Source of the DNA: Cohnella fermenti
Lineage (GTDB): Bacteria > Bacillota > Bacilli > Paenibacillales > Paenibacillaceae
Length of the DNA: 64,000 bases
Direction: 5' to 3'
NCBI RefSeq assembly: GCF_004801405.1
Contig: NZ_SSOB01000023.1
Location: 1 to 64,000 of the forward strand
Shown here piece by piece: positions 44,200 to 52,020 of this stretch. Each line of letters opens with the position of its first letter. Position 1 is the first letter of the stretch. The notes beneath the pieces are model-generated. The model saw nothing but the letters and a program-made list of their open reading frames with translations. It did not search any database and had not been told where the DNA came from. Both the position numbers and the translations under genes were made by a program.

Positions 44200-45190
44200 C
44201 CTCGTTCCCCTCCTCGCTCAATTCGAACTCCAGCCACGCGGCCAAGCTGCCGCTTGGACCGAGCTGCAGGGCAGCCCCCCGCTCCGCCGCTTCGGCCAGC
44301 GTCCACTTGGACGGCACGTTAAACGGCTCCAATCCGATGTTGTACTCGCAGCCGAAGAACGGAGCGTCCGGATCGGCCGCGAAATTTTGCCAATACCACA
44401 CGTAAGGCCATACCGCCGCATCCCAACGGACCGCCAGCGAGAGGCCGGAGCCGTTGCCGGCCGTCAGGCGGTATTCCCCCTCAGGACACTCCACGGCCAG
44501 CAACGGTCGCGGCGTGCCGGGCGCGGCCATGACGGAGAGATCGATCGGCCCCGCCATCCCCGGCATCGCCGGCCAGGCGCTGCGCTCCCCGCTCTCCATA
44601 TTCGTCACCGCCAGGCCGGGCCGGAATGCGATGCGCGATCGTTCGCTCAGGAATGGCGCCCCGTAAGCCAGGTGATGCCCCCAATTGAATTCCATCGGCA
44701 CCTGCGACTCGTTGTACACCGTTTCCTCCAAGCGCACCGTCGTTTCTCCACGCCTCATAATGAACGTTTTCTCCACCTTCAGCGGCAGCGAGCGAAGGCG
44801 GTTGGTCAACCGGACACGAAGCTCATCCTCGTCCTCGCGAACCAGCGCGTAATCCCAAGGCGTGATCGACGTCTCCCCCCGGTGCACCGTCGTTCCCCGG
44901 TACTCATGGGTCCGGCTCACCTCAGGCAGCATCTCTTGCCAGCCGCCCAAATAAGTCATCTGGTAATCGGGATACAGGCCGTGCGCCGGAAGCAGCCCCG
45001 TTCGCGTATGCCAGATCAAGTCGGTATCCGTCGGCTTGTGCAGCCAGCGGACCGGCTCCCCTCCCCGATCCAGGAGCAGCATCACCTGCAGAAGGTCGTT
45101 CTCCAGCATCAGGGCGCGATATCCCTTGTATTGCAGGTCTTCCGTAAGCCGACAGCCATGATTGCGATAAGGTTTGTAGTAGGATGACAT
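44189..45190 (-). CDS. Aldose 1-epimerase-like protein (DUF4432-type galactose-mutarotase fold)
   Basis: This 333-aa beta-rich protein includes GHHLAYGAPFL and FGCEYNIGLEPFN, typical of mutarotase-like proteins of the DUF4432 kind, with a His pair and an acidic residue near the C-terminus as likely catalytic groups. It overlaps the next gene by 11 bp and follows the HAD gene by 4 bp, so it is firmly part of the operon. It could interconvert sugar anomers for the kinase. Confidence 0.8.
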   Translation of the reverse strand: MSSYYKPYRNHGCRLTEDLQYKGYRALMLENDLLQVMLLLDRGGEPVRWLHKPTDTDLIWHTRTGLLPAHGLYPDYQMTYLGGWQEMLPEVSRTHEYRGTTVHRGETSITPWDYALVREDEDELRVRLTNRLRSLPLKVEKTFIMRRGETTVRLEETVYNESQVPMEFNWGHHLAYGAPFLSERSRIAFRPGLAVTNMESGERSAWPAMPGMAGPIDLSVMAAPGTPRPLLAVECPEGEYRLTAGNGSGLSLAVRWDAAVWPYVWYWQNFAADPDAPFFGCEYNIGLEPFNVPSKWTLAEAAERGAALQLGPSGSLAAWLEFELSEEGNEDEA

Positions 45191-45194
45191 TCGG

Positions 45195-45977
45195 TTATAG
45201 CCCCAATCGCGACAGCCAGTCTTCAGGTCGGCTGAAGTCTCCCGCGATCCACTGCGCGCCGGCCGCCTCGAGCCGCCGCTGCTTCACCGGATTCAGCCCT
45301 TCTCTTCGTTCCTCGTCGCTCGCCAGCCCGAGCGCAATGCCGCCCGCCTCTCTGCCGAGCCGTATCTCGACCTTGCCGTCCCCGATCACGGCCAGCTCCG
45401 CTCCGCTGAACCCCTTGTCCCGGATCAGGTCCTGCAGCACCTTCTCCTTGGAGCATTCCGCCTTGCCGACCGGAGCTCCGGCAATCTCGGTCATATACGG
45501 AGCGATGCCCAGCACCTCGGCTTCCCGCACGACATCGGGGTGATCCGTTCCGCTTGCCACATACATCTCGATGCCCCGGCCATGCAATTCCCGTATCAAA
45601 GCGGCCGCTCCCTTGATCAGATAGTCTTCCGCCTGCAGCTTGCCTTCGCCAAGCCGCTTGACGCGCTCATTCACTCGCGCCAGCAGCCTCTCGTTGTAGA
45701 TCGCCTTGTATTGCCACGGGTCCAGAACGGACTCGTTCCAGCCCTTCTCCTTTGCCTTATCCGCCAGCCATTGCATCTGATAGATCGTCTGAATGCCGGT
45801 CGACTGGTCGATGTAATCGTCGATTTCGCGCTCCAGCTCCTCTTCCTGCGCTGCGGTCAACGGTTTGTCGCCTGCAATGGATTGTTTCATAAAAGGTCTC
45901 ATGATTTCTTCCCACCCCGCGCGGAGGGTGGAGACGGTTCCGTCGAAATCAAACAATACCGCTCTCACGGACGCCAT
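45195..45977 (-). CDS. HAD-superfamily phosphatase
   Basis: This 260-aa protein has motif I VLFDFDGTVSTL, motif II VASGTDH, a conserved Lys region (KAECSKEKVLQDLI) and motif III VIGDGKVEI. It is of the phosphoglycolate-phosphatase/beta-phosphoglucomutase type with a helical cap. It is the first gene of the minus-strand operon; AAAGGTGG lies 7 nt upstream. It may remove a phosphate in the same role as GmhB in heptose synthesis (inference from neighbours). Confidence 0.87.
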   Translation of the reverse strand: MASVRAVLFDFDGTVSTLRAGWEEIMRPFMKQSIAGDKPLTAAQEEELEREIDDYIDQSTGIQTIYQMQWLADKAKEKGWNESVLDPWQYKAIYNERLLARVNERVKRLGEGKLQAEDYLIKGAAALIRELHGRGIEMYVASGTDHPDVVREAEVLGIAPYMTEIAGAPVGKAECSKEKVLQDLIRDKGFSGAELAVIGDGKVEIRLGREAGGIALGLASDEERREGLNPVKQRRLEAAGAQWIAGDFSRPEDWLSRLGL

Positions 45978-45994
45978 GCGATCGCCACCTTTAG

Positions 45995-46007
45995 CTTAAT
46001 CATTAAG
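45995..46007. promoter_or_regulatory. TAATnATTA-cored operator, copy 1
   Basis: Perfect 13-bp inverted repeat CTTAATCATTAAG, 17 bp upstream of the HAD gene start. It is near-identical to the site at 46167-46179 at the other end of the divergent region. The core resembles Fur-superfamily boxes. Confidence 0.6.
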
Positions 46008-46091
46008 TTTTTATGTTAAAGCAAGACCTTGACACAACTAGTTTAACAAGTCCGCGAGCAAATGAAAAGCATTTTCTTATTAAATAAATTA

Positions 46092-46120
46092 TTTACTTAG
46101 CCCCCCGTCTCTCTTATAAT
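46092..46120 (+). promoter_or_regulatory. Promoter of larE
   Basis: -35-like TTTACT (46092-46097), a 17-bp spacer and -10 TATAAT (46115-46120), at the end of an A/T-rich stretch (46060-46100). The operator at 46167-46179 lies downstream in the leader. Confidence 0.6.
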
Positions 46121-46166
46121 CAATATCGAGCGCGGAAGCCTGTCGGCCAAGCTCGCAGGGTATTTT

Positions 46167-46179
46167 CTTAATGATTATG
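46167..46179. promoter_or_regulatory. TAATnATTA-cored operator, copy 2
   Basis: CTTAATGATTATG matches the reverse complement of copy 1 at 12 of 13 positions. The wider TCTTAATGATTATGA matches the 7-1-7 Fur consensus TGATAATnATTATCA at 11 of the 14 defined positions. Confidence 0.6.
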
Positions 46180-46216
46180 ATCCATCATCTATCGCTTCAT
46201 GAACAGGAGGATCGCC

Positions 46217-47050
46217 ATGATTGAAGATGTCGCAGCCCCGATCTTACGCGAAAAAGACGCTCGGCTCGGATCGCTGCTCCGCTCGCTCGGAAGCGCGCTT
46301 GTCGCCTTCTCGGGAGGAGTGGACAGCACGTTTCTGCTGAGGCGGGCGCAAGAGGAGCTGGGAGAGCGCGTGACAGCCGTCACCGCGGCCTCCGAGACGT
46401 TCCCGAGCCGGGAATTCGAAGCCGCGGTGAAGCTGGCATCCGATATGAACGTCCCTCATCTGCTGACGGAAATCTCCGAGCTGGACAATCGCGAGTTCGT
46501 CGCCAACGCGCCCGACCGGTGCTATCACTGCAAGAAGGGCCTGTATGCGCACTTGAGACGGTTGGCAGCGGAGCAGGGCCTGCCTTATATTCTGGACGGC
46601 ACCAACCTTGACGACCTGGGCGACTACCGTCCGGGCCTCAAGGCCAAGAGCGAAGCGGGTGTACGCAGCTTGCTTCTGGAAGCGGGAATGACGAAGGACG
46701 ACATTCGCGCCTTGTCCAAGGAGCGGAAGCTGCCGACCTGGAACAAGCCCTCCTTCGCCTGCCTCTCCTCCCGCATTCCGTACGGCACGCCCATTGACCG
46801 CGAGAAGATCGAGATGCTGGACAAGTCGGAGCAATACTTGCTCGATCTCGGGTTCTATCAGGTGCGGGTTCGCCACCACGGCGATATTGCCCGTCTGGAG
46901 CTGATGCCCCAAGACATGGCCAGAGCAATCGAGCAGCAGCGTGCGATCTCCGCGGCGCTGCAAGGCTTCGGGTTCAAGTACGTTACGCTTGACCTGCAAG
47001 GCTATCGAACCGGCAGCATGAACGAGTCGCTGCCGAAGGGAGGGGCGTGA
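46217..47050 (+). CDS. larE: LarE, ATP-dependent sacrificial sulfur transferase
   Basis: This 277-aa protein starts at ATG 46217, because AGGAGG lies 6 nt upstream (the frame opens at 46199). It has the PP-loop ALVAFSGGVDSTFLL, RCYHCKKGLY and the motif SFACLSSRIPYG, whose Cys182 probably corresponds to the sulfur-donating Cys of LarE. LarE adenylates and thiolates pyridinium-3,5-biscarboxylic acid mononucleotide, losing its own Cys sulfur. It overlaps the larB start. Confidence 0.95.
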   Translation: MIEDVAAPILREKDARLGSLLRSLGSALVAFSGGVDSTFLLRRAQEELGERVTAVTAASETFPSREFEAAVKLASDMNVPHLLTEISELDNREFVANAPDRCYHCKKGLYAHLRRLAAEQGLPYILDGTNLDDLGDYRPGLKAKSEAGVRSLLLEAGMTKDDIRALSKERKLPTWNKPSFACLSSRIPYGTPIDREKIEMLDKSEQYLLDLGFYQVRVRHHGDIARLELMPQDMARAIEQQRAISAALQGFGFKYVTLDLQGYRTGSMNESLPKGGA

Positions 47051-47742
47051 TGGCCGACCAACTGGGTGTGGAACCCGTAAACGATTATGCCCTTCTGGAC
47101 ATTGACCGAGAGAAGCGACTAGGATTCCCGGAAGTCGTCTTCGGCGAGAACAAAACCTCCGCACAGTTGATCGGGATTGCCGAGCGCATGAGCGCGCACA
47201 CCTCCAGACTGCTTATGACTCGCGTGGACGCCGCAAAGGCGGAGCAGATAACCGCCTGCGTTCCCGGGCTGCACTATCATGCGGAAGCCTGCATGCTGAC
47301 CGGGTTCGGCCCCGCTCCGAAGCCGGAACGCGGCGGCTATATTGCCGTCGTCTGCGCCGGCACCTCCGATCTGCGCGTCGCCCAGGAGGCGGCGGTTACG
47401 CTGGAGATGATGGGCAGCCGGGTAGAGCGCATCACCGATGTCGGCGTGGCCGGCATTCACCGCCTGTTCGCCCGGCTGGAGCTGATCCGCGAAGCGGACG
47501 TCGTCATTGCGATTGCCGGCATGGAAGGAGCTCTGCCGAGCGTGCTCGGAGGGCTGGTGGCGAAGCCGCTCATTGCCGTGCCTACGAGCATCGGCTATGG
47601 AACCGGCCTGAACGGCCTGATCGCATTGGGCGCGATGCTCAACGGCTGCGCCCCCGGAGTCACCGTCGTGAATATCGACAACGGCTTCGGCGCCGCCTAT
47701 GCCGCCGCCTCGATCCACAAACAAACCCGAAGGGAGACCTGA
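47050..47742 (+). CDS. larB: LarB, pyridinium-3,5-biscarboxylic acid mononucleotide synthase
   Basis: This 230-aa protein matches the LarB/PurE-like carboxylase family: LDIDREKRLGFPEVVFGENKT, VVCAGTSDLRVAQEAAVTLE, DVGVAGIHRL, AGMEGALPSVLGGLV, PTSIGYG. LarB carboxylates and hydrolyses nicotinic acid adenine dinucleotide in the first NPN step. Its ATG overlaps the larE stop (TGATG), with GGGAGGGG upstream. Confidence 0.95.
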   Translation: MADQLGVEPVNDYALLDIDREKRLGFPEVVFGENKTSAQLIGIAERMSAHTSRLLMTRVDAAKAEQITACVPGLHYHAEACMLTGFGPAPKPERGGYIAVVCAGTSDLRVAQEAAVTLEMMGSRVERITDVGVAGIHRLFARLELIREADVVIAIAGMEGALPSVLGGLVAKPLIAVPTSIGYGTGLNGLIALGAMLNGCAPGVTVVNIDNGFGAAYAAASIHKQTRRET

Positions 47743-47746
47743 CCGC

Positions 47747-48559
47747 ATGAGTATTCTTTATCTGGACTGCATTGCCGGAATCAGCGGAGATATGACGCTC
47801 GGGGCGCTCGTCGACGCCGGCGCCGATCCCCGCTACATCGAGACCGAGCTGGCCAAGCTGGCTCTGCCCCCCTATTCCCTGCGGTGGAGCCGCGTGAACA
47901 AACGGGGCATCTCCGCCATGAAGGCGGACGTCTTGCCGGACCCGGACGTTCGGCCTGCCGCTCATGCGCATTACGGCGACATCGTTAAGCGGATTCGCGA
48001 GGCCGGCCTGCCCGAGCGCGCGACGGCCAGAAGCCTGGCCGTCTTCGAAGCGATCGGCAAGGCGGAAGGCAAGATTCACGGCATTCCGCTCGAGAAGGTT
48101 CACTTCCATGAGGTCGGCGCGGTCGATTCCATCGTCGATACGGTCGGCGTCGCGCTCGCGCTCGAATCGCTGGGCATCGACACCATCGTCTGCTCGCCCG
48201 TTCCGCTCGGCTGCGGAACCGTCGTCTGCGCCCACGGCGTCTATCCCGTGCCGGCGCCCGCGACGCTGGAGCTCATGAAGGGCATCCCGCTGGCATCCTT
48301 GCCGATCGCCAAGGAATTGACAACGCCGACGGGAGCCGGCATCGTCCGTGCGCTCGCCGACGAATTCAGTGCGGCGCTGCCGCCCTTGATCGTGCAATCC
48401 GTCGGCTACGGCGCCGGAACGCGGGATCTGGAGGAACGGCCGAACGTGCTGCGCGCCGTCGTCGGGAATCTGGGGCATGATCATCATCGTCATCCCCACG
48501 AGCACCATGAGCATCACGAGCACCATGACCATGACCACGACCATCATCATGACCATTAA
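47747..48559 (+). CDS. larC: LarC N-terminal part (LarC1) with His-rich tail
   Basis: This 270-aa protein matches LarC1: ILYLDCIAGISGDMTLGALVDAG, FHEVGAVDSIVDTVG, TPTGAGIVRAL. It ends in a tail of about 27 residues that is about half His (about 244-270), then stops. In Lactiplantibacillus plantarum LarC1 and LarC2 are joined by a programmed frameshift near a His-rich stretch; here the C-terminal half is a separate gene at 39931-40440. The tail could bind or store nickel. The ATG follows AAGGGAG about 10 nt on. Confidence 0.93.
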   Translation: MSILYLDCIAGISGDMTLGALVDAGADPRYIETELAKLALPPYSLRWSRVNKRGISAMKADVLPDPDVRPAAHAHYGDIVKRIREAGLPERATARSLAVFEAIGKAEGKIHGIPLEKVHFHEVGAVDSIVDTVGVALALESLGIDTIVCSPVPLGCGTVVCAHGVYPVPAPATLELMKGIPLASLPIAKELTTPTGAGIVRALADEFSAALPPLIVQSVGYGAGTRDLEERPNVLRAVVGNLGHDHHRHPHEHHEHHEHHDHDHDHHHDH

Positions 48560-48566
48560 CGTTCAA

Positions 48567-48606
48567 GGGGCTTGGAACGGATCACTCCGTTCCAAGCCCC
48601 TTCTTC
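48567..48606 (+). terminator. Strong terminator after larC1
   Basis: A perfect 15-bp stem GGGGCTTGGAACGGA (48567-48581) / TCCGTTCCAAGCCCC (48586-48600) with loop TCAC is followed by TTCTTC. It separates the lar operon from the convergent GH105 gene. Confidence 0.9.
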
Positions 48607-48666
48607 AGCTATAATCCACTATCTCCGACTCCGACTTGATGAATCATATCTCCGCATATAGCGCCA

Positions 48667-49743
48667 TCACTCGGCCAATTCATGCTTCAAACTTTCCACC
48701 AATGCAAGAAGCGCCATCGATTGACCGTAAGCCATGGGACATAACGGCACGTCCTTGTAACTTTGCAGCGTGCTGCCCACTGCCGTTCCGTAGGAAACTC
48801 CGTTTACGACGCCATTCTCGTCAATCTGAGCGAGTACGGCATTCAGCGCCTTGACCGCTACCGGTTTGAAGGCCGGATCGAGATAGCCTTTGCGCACCGC
48901 CTTCAGGATGCCGTAAGCGAACCCAGCTGTAGCCGAAGTCTCGACGTAAGAAGACGGATCGTCGATGAGCGTATGCCACATGCCCGATTCCGCCTGAAGC
49001 TCGGCGAGCTTGTGCGCCTGCCGCTCCAGCGAGGACAGCAGAAACACGCGCACCGCTTCCGGGATGTCAGCCATGTCCAAATAATCGACCAGGCCAGCCG
49101 TGTACCAGGCATTGCCTCTGCCCCACAGCGCTTTCGCGTAGTGATGCTTCTCGACGAAAGTCCACCCGTGATAAAATAAACCGGTAGCCGGATCCGTCAA
49201 ATATTTCAGATGGACGAGAAACTGGCGCACGCTTTCCTGAACGTAAGAGTCGTCCTGGAGCAGCCGGCCCATGCGCGCAACGAACAACACGGTCATGTAC
49301 AAGGTATCGTCCCAAAGCTGACCTTCATTGAGATGGCCGGAAACGGTATGCTGGAACCCTCCTTCCTTTGTTCGCGGCTGCTCGTTCATTGCATAATGGC
49401 CCCATTCCCGGCACAGCTTCAGGTATCGTTCGTCCTGCAGCTCTTCGTACAAATAAGTCAGCGTCAGCATCGGGCACATGGTATTGATGTTCTTATCCGG
49501 CAGTCCTTGCGCGATTTGATTGTCAAACCATTGCCGAAGGTAATCCAGAATGTCCCTGCGCCCCGTTTCCTTATAGTACAGATACAGAGAAAACAAACCC
49601 ACGCCCTGGGGCCATTCCCAGTTCTCCATCGAGATGATTCCGATCGGACAATCCTCGAGGATCGAGTCGCTCTTCAATTCCTTCATCTGATCGATTACTT
49701 TGTCGATTAAGGCAAGCCTGCTGGTCTCGGAAGAAGTCGTCAT
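48667..49743 (-). CDS. GH105/GH88-type unsaturated glycuronyl hydrolase (YteR-like)
   Basis: This 358-aa (alpha/alpha)6-barrel protein lacks a signal peptide. Motifs LWDDTLYMTVLFVARMG (catalytic Asp of the YteR/GH105 type), KALWGRGNAWYTAGLVDYL and TSATAGFAYGI are characteristic. These enzymes hydrate and release the unsaturated uronic acid left by polysaccharide lyases acting on rhamnogalacturonan or similar polymers. AGGAGG precedes the start. It is the last gene of the system III operon. Confidence 0.9.
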   Translation of the reverse strand: MTTSSETSRLALIDKVIDQMKELKSDSILEDCPIGIISMENWEWPQGVGLFSLYLYYKETGRRDILDYLRQWFDNQIAQGLPDKNINTMCPMLTLTYLYEELQDERYLKLCREWGHYAMNEQPRTKEGGFQHTVSGHLNEGQLWDDTLYMTVLFVARMGRLLQDDSYVQESVRQFLVHLKYLTDPATGLFYHGWTFVEKHHYAKALWGRGNAWYTAGLVDYLDMADIPEAVRVFLLSSLERQAHKLAELQAESGMWHTLIDDPSSYVETSATAGFAYGILKAVRKGYLDPAFKPVAVKALNAVLAQIDENGVVNGVSYGTAVGSTLQSYKDVPLCPMAYGQSMALLALVESLKHELAE

Positions 49744-49772
49744 CGTATAGCCTCCTGGCCCTTGCGAATCCC

Positions 49773-51995
49773 TTATTGGTTATGCGGCACGGTAACGATA
49801 CAGGTTGCCGTAGATTGATTGCCGGCATTGTCGGTTATCGTATACGTGATCGTATATACACGTCCTGTTCCGGAGCCCGATCTTGCGGCGCGCAATCCGA
49901 ATGAAGTCGCCCCTGTGCCTAGGGCAGCCTCAATATCGCCTTGACCGCCGCCCGGTTCATTGCTTGTTATAGAAGTAAGAATCACCGATGCAACGCCGGA
50001 TGCAGCATCGCTCGAATTCAGCACGGCATGAATCGTCACCATTTTATGATTGGGCGGCCAAAGCGACGTTCGATCCAATTGAACATTCAGCAGCGGAGCC
50101 GTCTTGTCAATCTTGACTATGGTCGTATGCGGCGCTTCTGAGTTTCCTGCCTTGTCGATACTCCAGTAGGACAGTGTATACACTCCCTCGGCCGCAATCA
50201 ATACGGATGTTCCTTGATGCCAAGCCCCGCCGTTGATCGTGTAGTACGTGTCTTCCACGCCTGAACCTGTGTCACTCGCAGCGAGCGTGACGAGAACGTC
50301 ATTGTTCATCCAACCGGATGGCGCGTTATCTGACGTCAGCGGCGGTATCATGTCCTTAACTGTAACCATCACGACCGCGCTCAAGGAGCCGTATATCGCC
50401 TGCACGACCGAAGTCCCATAGCTGCCGCCAGTCACCACGCCGTTATTTATGGCGGCGATGATCGGATCGTCACTGATCCAAGTTACAGGCGCATCGCTCA
50501 TAACCTGATTGTTCTGGTCATACACCGTGGCCGTGACGGACTGCGATTCTCCAGGAAGCAGAGACAGGCTTGGCGGATTGACGGTCAGAATCGTCGCCTG
50601 CGGAGGCTCCTGCCTGATCATGCTGACATCGTCGATGTTAAAGTCAACGAGCAGCTTCTTGGTATCCACATACAGCAGCGCCTTCGTCAAGGTGCCGGTC
50701 CACGTCACATTCGCCGAGCCGGATAGTTGCGTGAATGCCGCAGAATTCGCCGTTCCGCTCGCCAGCGGTATATATTTCACACTTTGGCCTGTCGCGTATA
50801 TGGCCAACGTCAGCGTGGCTGTATCCGATCCCGACGCCAGTTGCACCCAGGCGGACGAGTCGTAGGTGCCCTGCCCGCTTGCGTTCAATGCTTGGGTAAT
50901 GTCCTGCTGCGGAGCATTCCATATGGCGGTTCGGCCGCTGATTCTGCCGGAAGCGTCGCCGGAGTGCTTGACGGAGGTATCCGGCATCAACACGGCCGTC
51001 GTCGGATTTGCCAGCCATGAGGCGACTCCGTTCTCAAAGCCCGGATTGTGCGCCAAATTCGGATCGACCGTTACGGATACCGCTGCCGATAGATTGCCAT
51101 AGCTTGCCTGAATCGTCGTGGCGCCCGCATGGACTCCGGTAATTACGCCGGTGTTGCTAATGGCGGCAACGCTCGGGTCGGCGCTGGACCACGCGATCGC
51201 CAACCCGTCGATTGCCTCTCCGCTCTGGTTCAAGACAGTTGCCGTAACCGTCTTCGTTTCCCCTAGCGACAAATTTGCCGTGTCCTGGCCCAACGAGATG
51301 GAAGTCGGAATCGATTCCACTTGTTTGATCATGCTGACATCGTCAATGTTGAAGTCGACAAGCAGCGCTTTGGTGTCGACATACAGCAGCGCCTTGGTCA
51401 AGGTTCCTTCCCACGTGACATTCTTTCCTCCGGATATTTGAGTGAAAGAAGCGCTGCCCGCGGCTCCTGCCGCCAGGTTGATATACTTCGTTGTTTGACC
51501 CGTTGCCGTTACGGCCAGAGTGAGCGTGGCTGTATCCGCCCCCGATGCCAGCTTGATCCAGAAGGAACCGTTGTAGGTGCCCTGTCCTCTCTCGTTCAGC
51601 AGACCCGTAACGTCTTGCTGGGGAGCGTTCCAGATAGCGGTGCGGCCGGTGATTCTGCCCGAAGCCTCTCCGGAATGCTTGTCGGTTGAATCAACAGTCA
51701 GTACCGCCGTTGTCGGATTCGGCGCCCACGAGGTTGTACCGTCTTCGAAGCCCGGATTCAGCACCAGATTAGGGTCGTCGCTGGTCAGATGGGGATACCA
51801 CGAATACGGCGTGTTTACGCTTATCCAGTTGGCCGGATTCGGCGACGTCGCCGAATCCGGACCGAATTGGAAATTCCACGAATCAAGTTGAACTTCTTCG
51901 CGAACGACAGCATCCGCATACGTCGGCGCCGCGAACAGCGGACCAACCGTCAGGGCAAGCAGCAAGGATATTAATGAGATAATCCTACTTCTCAT
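49773..51995 (-). CDS. Secreted multi-module beta-sandwich protein (CBM-like + Big-2 repeats)
   Basis: This 740-aa protein has a signal peptide (about 1-27) and a short segment like the first strand of a GH2 N-terminal domain (LDSWNFQFGPDSA ... NTPYSWYP, about 37-68). It continues with two copies of CBM-like module + Big-2 module (about 75-312 and 313-552), an Ig-like module (about 555-640) and a C-terminal Ig-like domain. No catalytic domain is present, so it probably binds polysaccharide or cell wall. The two CBM copies are highly similar (ALLYVDTKALLVDFNIDDVSM / ALLYVDTKKLLVDFNIDDVSM), a sign of recent duplication. Confidence 0.82.
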   Translation of the reverse strand: MRSRIISLISLLLALTVGPLFAAPTYADAVVREEVQLDSWNFQFGPDSATSPNPANWISVNTPYSWYPHLTSDDPNLVLNPGFEDGTTSWAPNPTTAVLTVDSTDKHSGEASGRITGRTAIWNAPQQDVTGLLNERGQGTYNGSFWIKLASGADTATLTLAVTATGQTTKYINLAAGAAGSASFTQISGGKNVTWEGTLTKALLYVDTKALLVDFNIDDVSMIKQVESIPTSISLGQDTANLSLGETKTVTATVLNQSGEAIDGLAIAWSSADPSVAAISNTGVITGVHAGATTIQASYGNLSAAVSVTVDPNLAHNPGFENGVASWLANPTTAVLMPDTSVKHSGDASGRISGRTAIWNAPQQDITQALNASGQGTYDSSAWVQLASGSDTATLTLAIYATGQSVKYIPLASGTANSAAFTQLSGSANVTWTGTLTKALLYVDTKKLLVDFNIDDVSMIRQEPPQATILTVNPPSLSLLPGESQSVTATVYDQNNQVMSDAPVTWISDDPIIAAINNGVVTGGSYGTSVVQAIYGSLSAVVMVTVKDMIPPLTSDNAPSGWMNNDVLVTLAASDTGSGVEDTYYTINGGAWHQGTSVLIAAEGVYTLSYWSIDKAGNSEAPHTTIVKIDKTAPLLNVQLDRTSLWPPNHKMVTIHAVLNSSDAASGVASVILTSITSNEPGGGQGDIEAALGTGATSFGLRAARSGSGTGRVYTITYTITDNAGNQSTATCIVTVPHNQ

Positions 51996-52020
51996 GGCAA
52001 TCTCCTCGTTTCATTTGGAT

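Noticed and set aside
42235..44322. Long plus-strand frame of 695 codons opposite the duplicated protein
   Set aside because: It is a high-GC shadow of the minus-strand gene; the translation is Arg/Ala-rich and shows no domain motifs.
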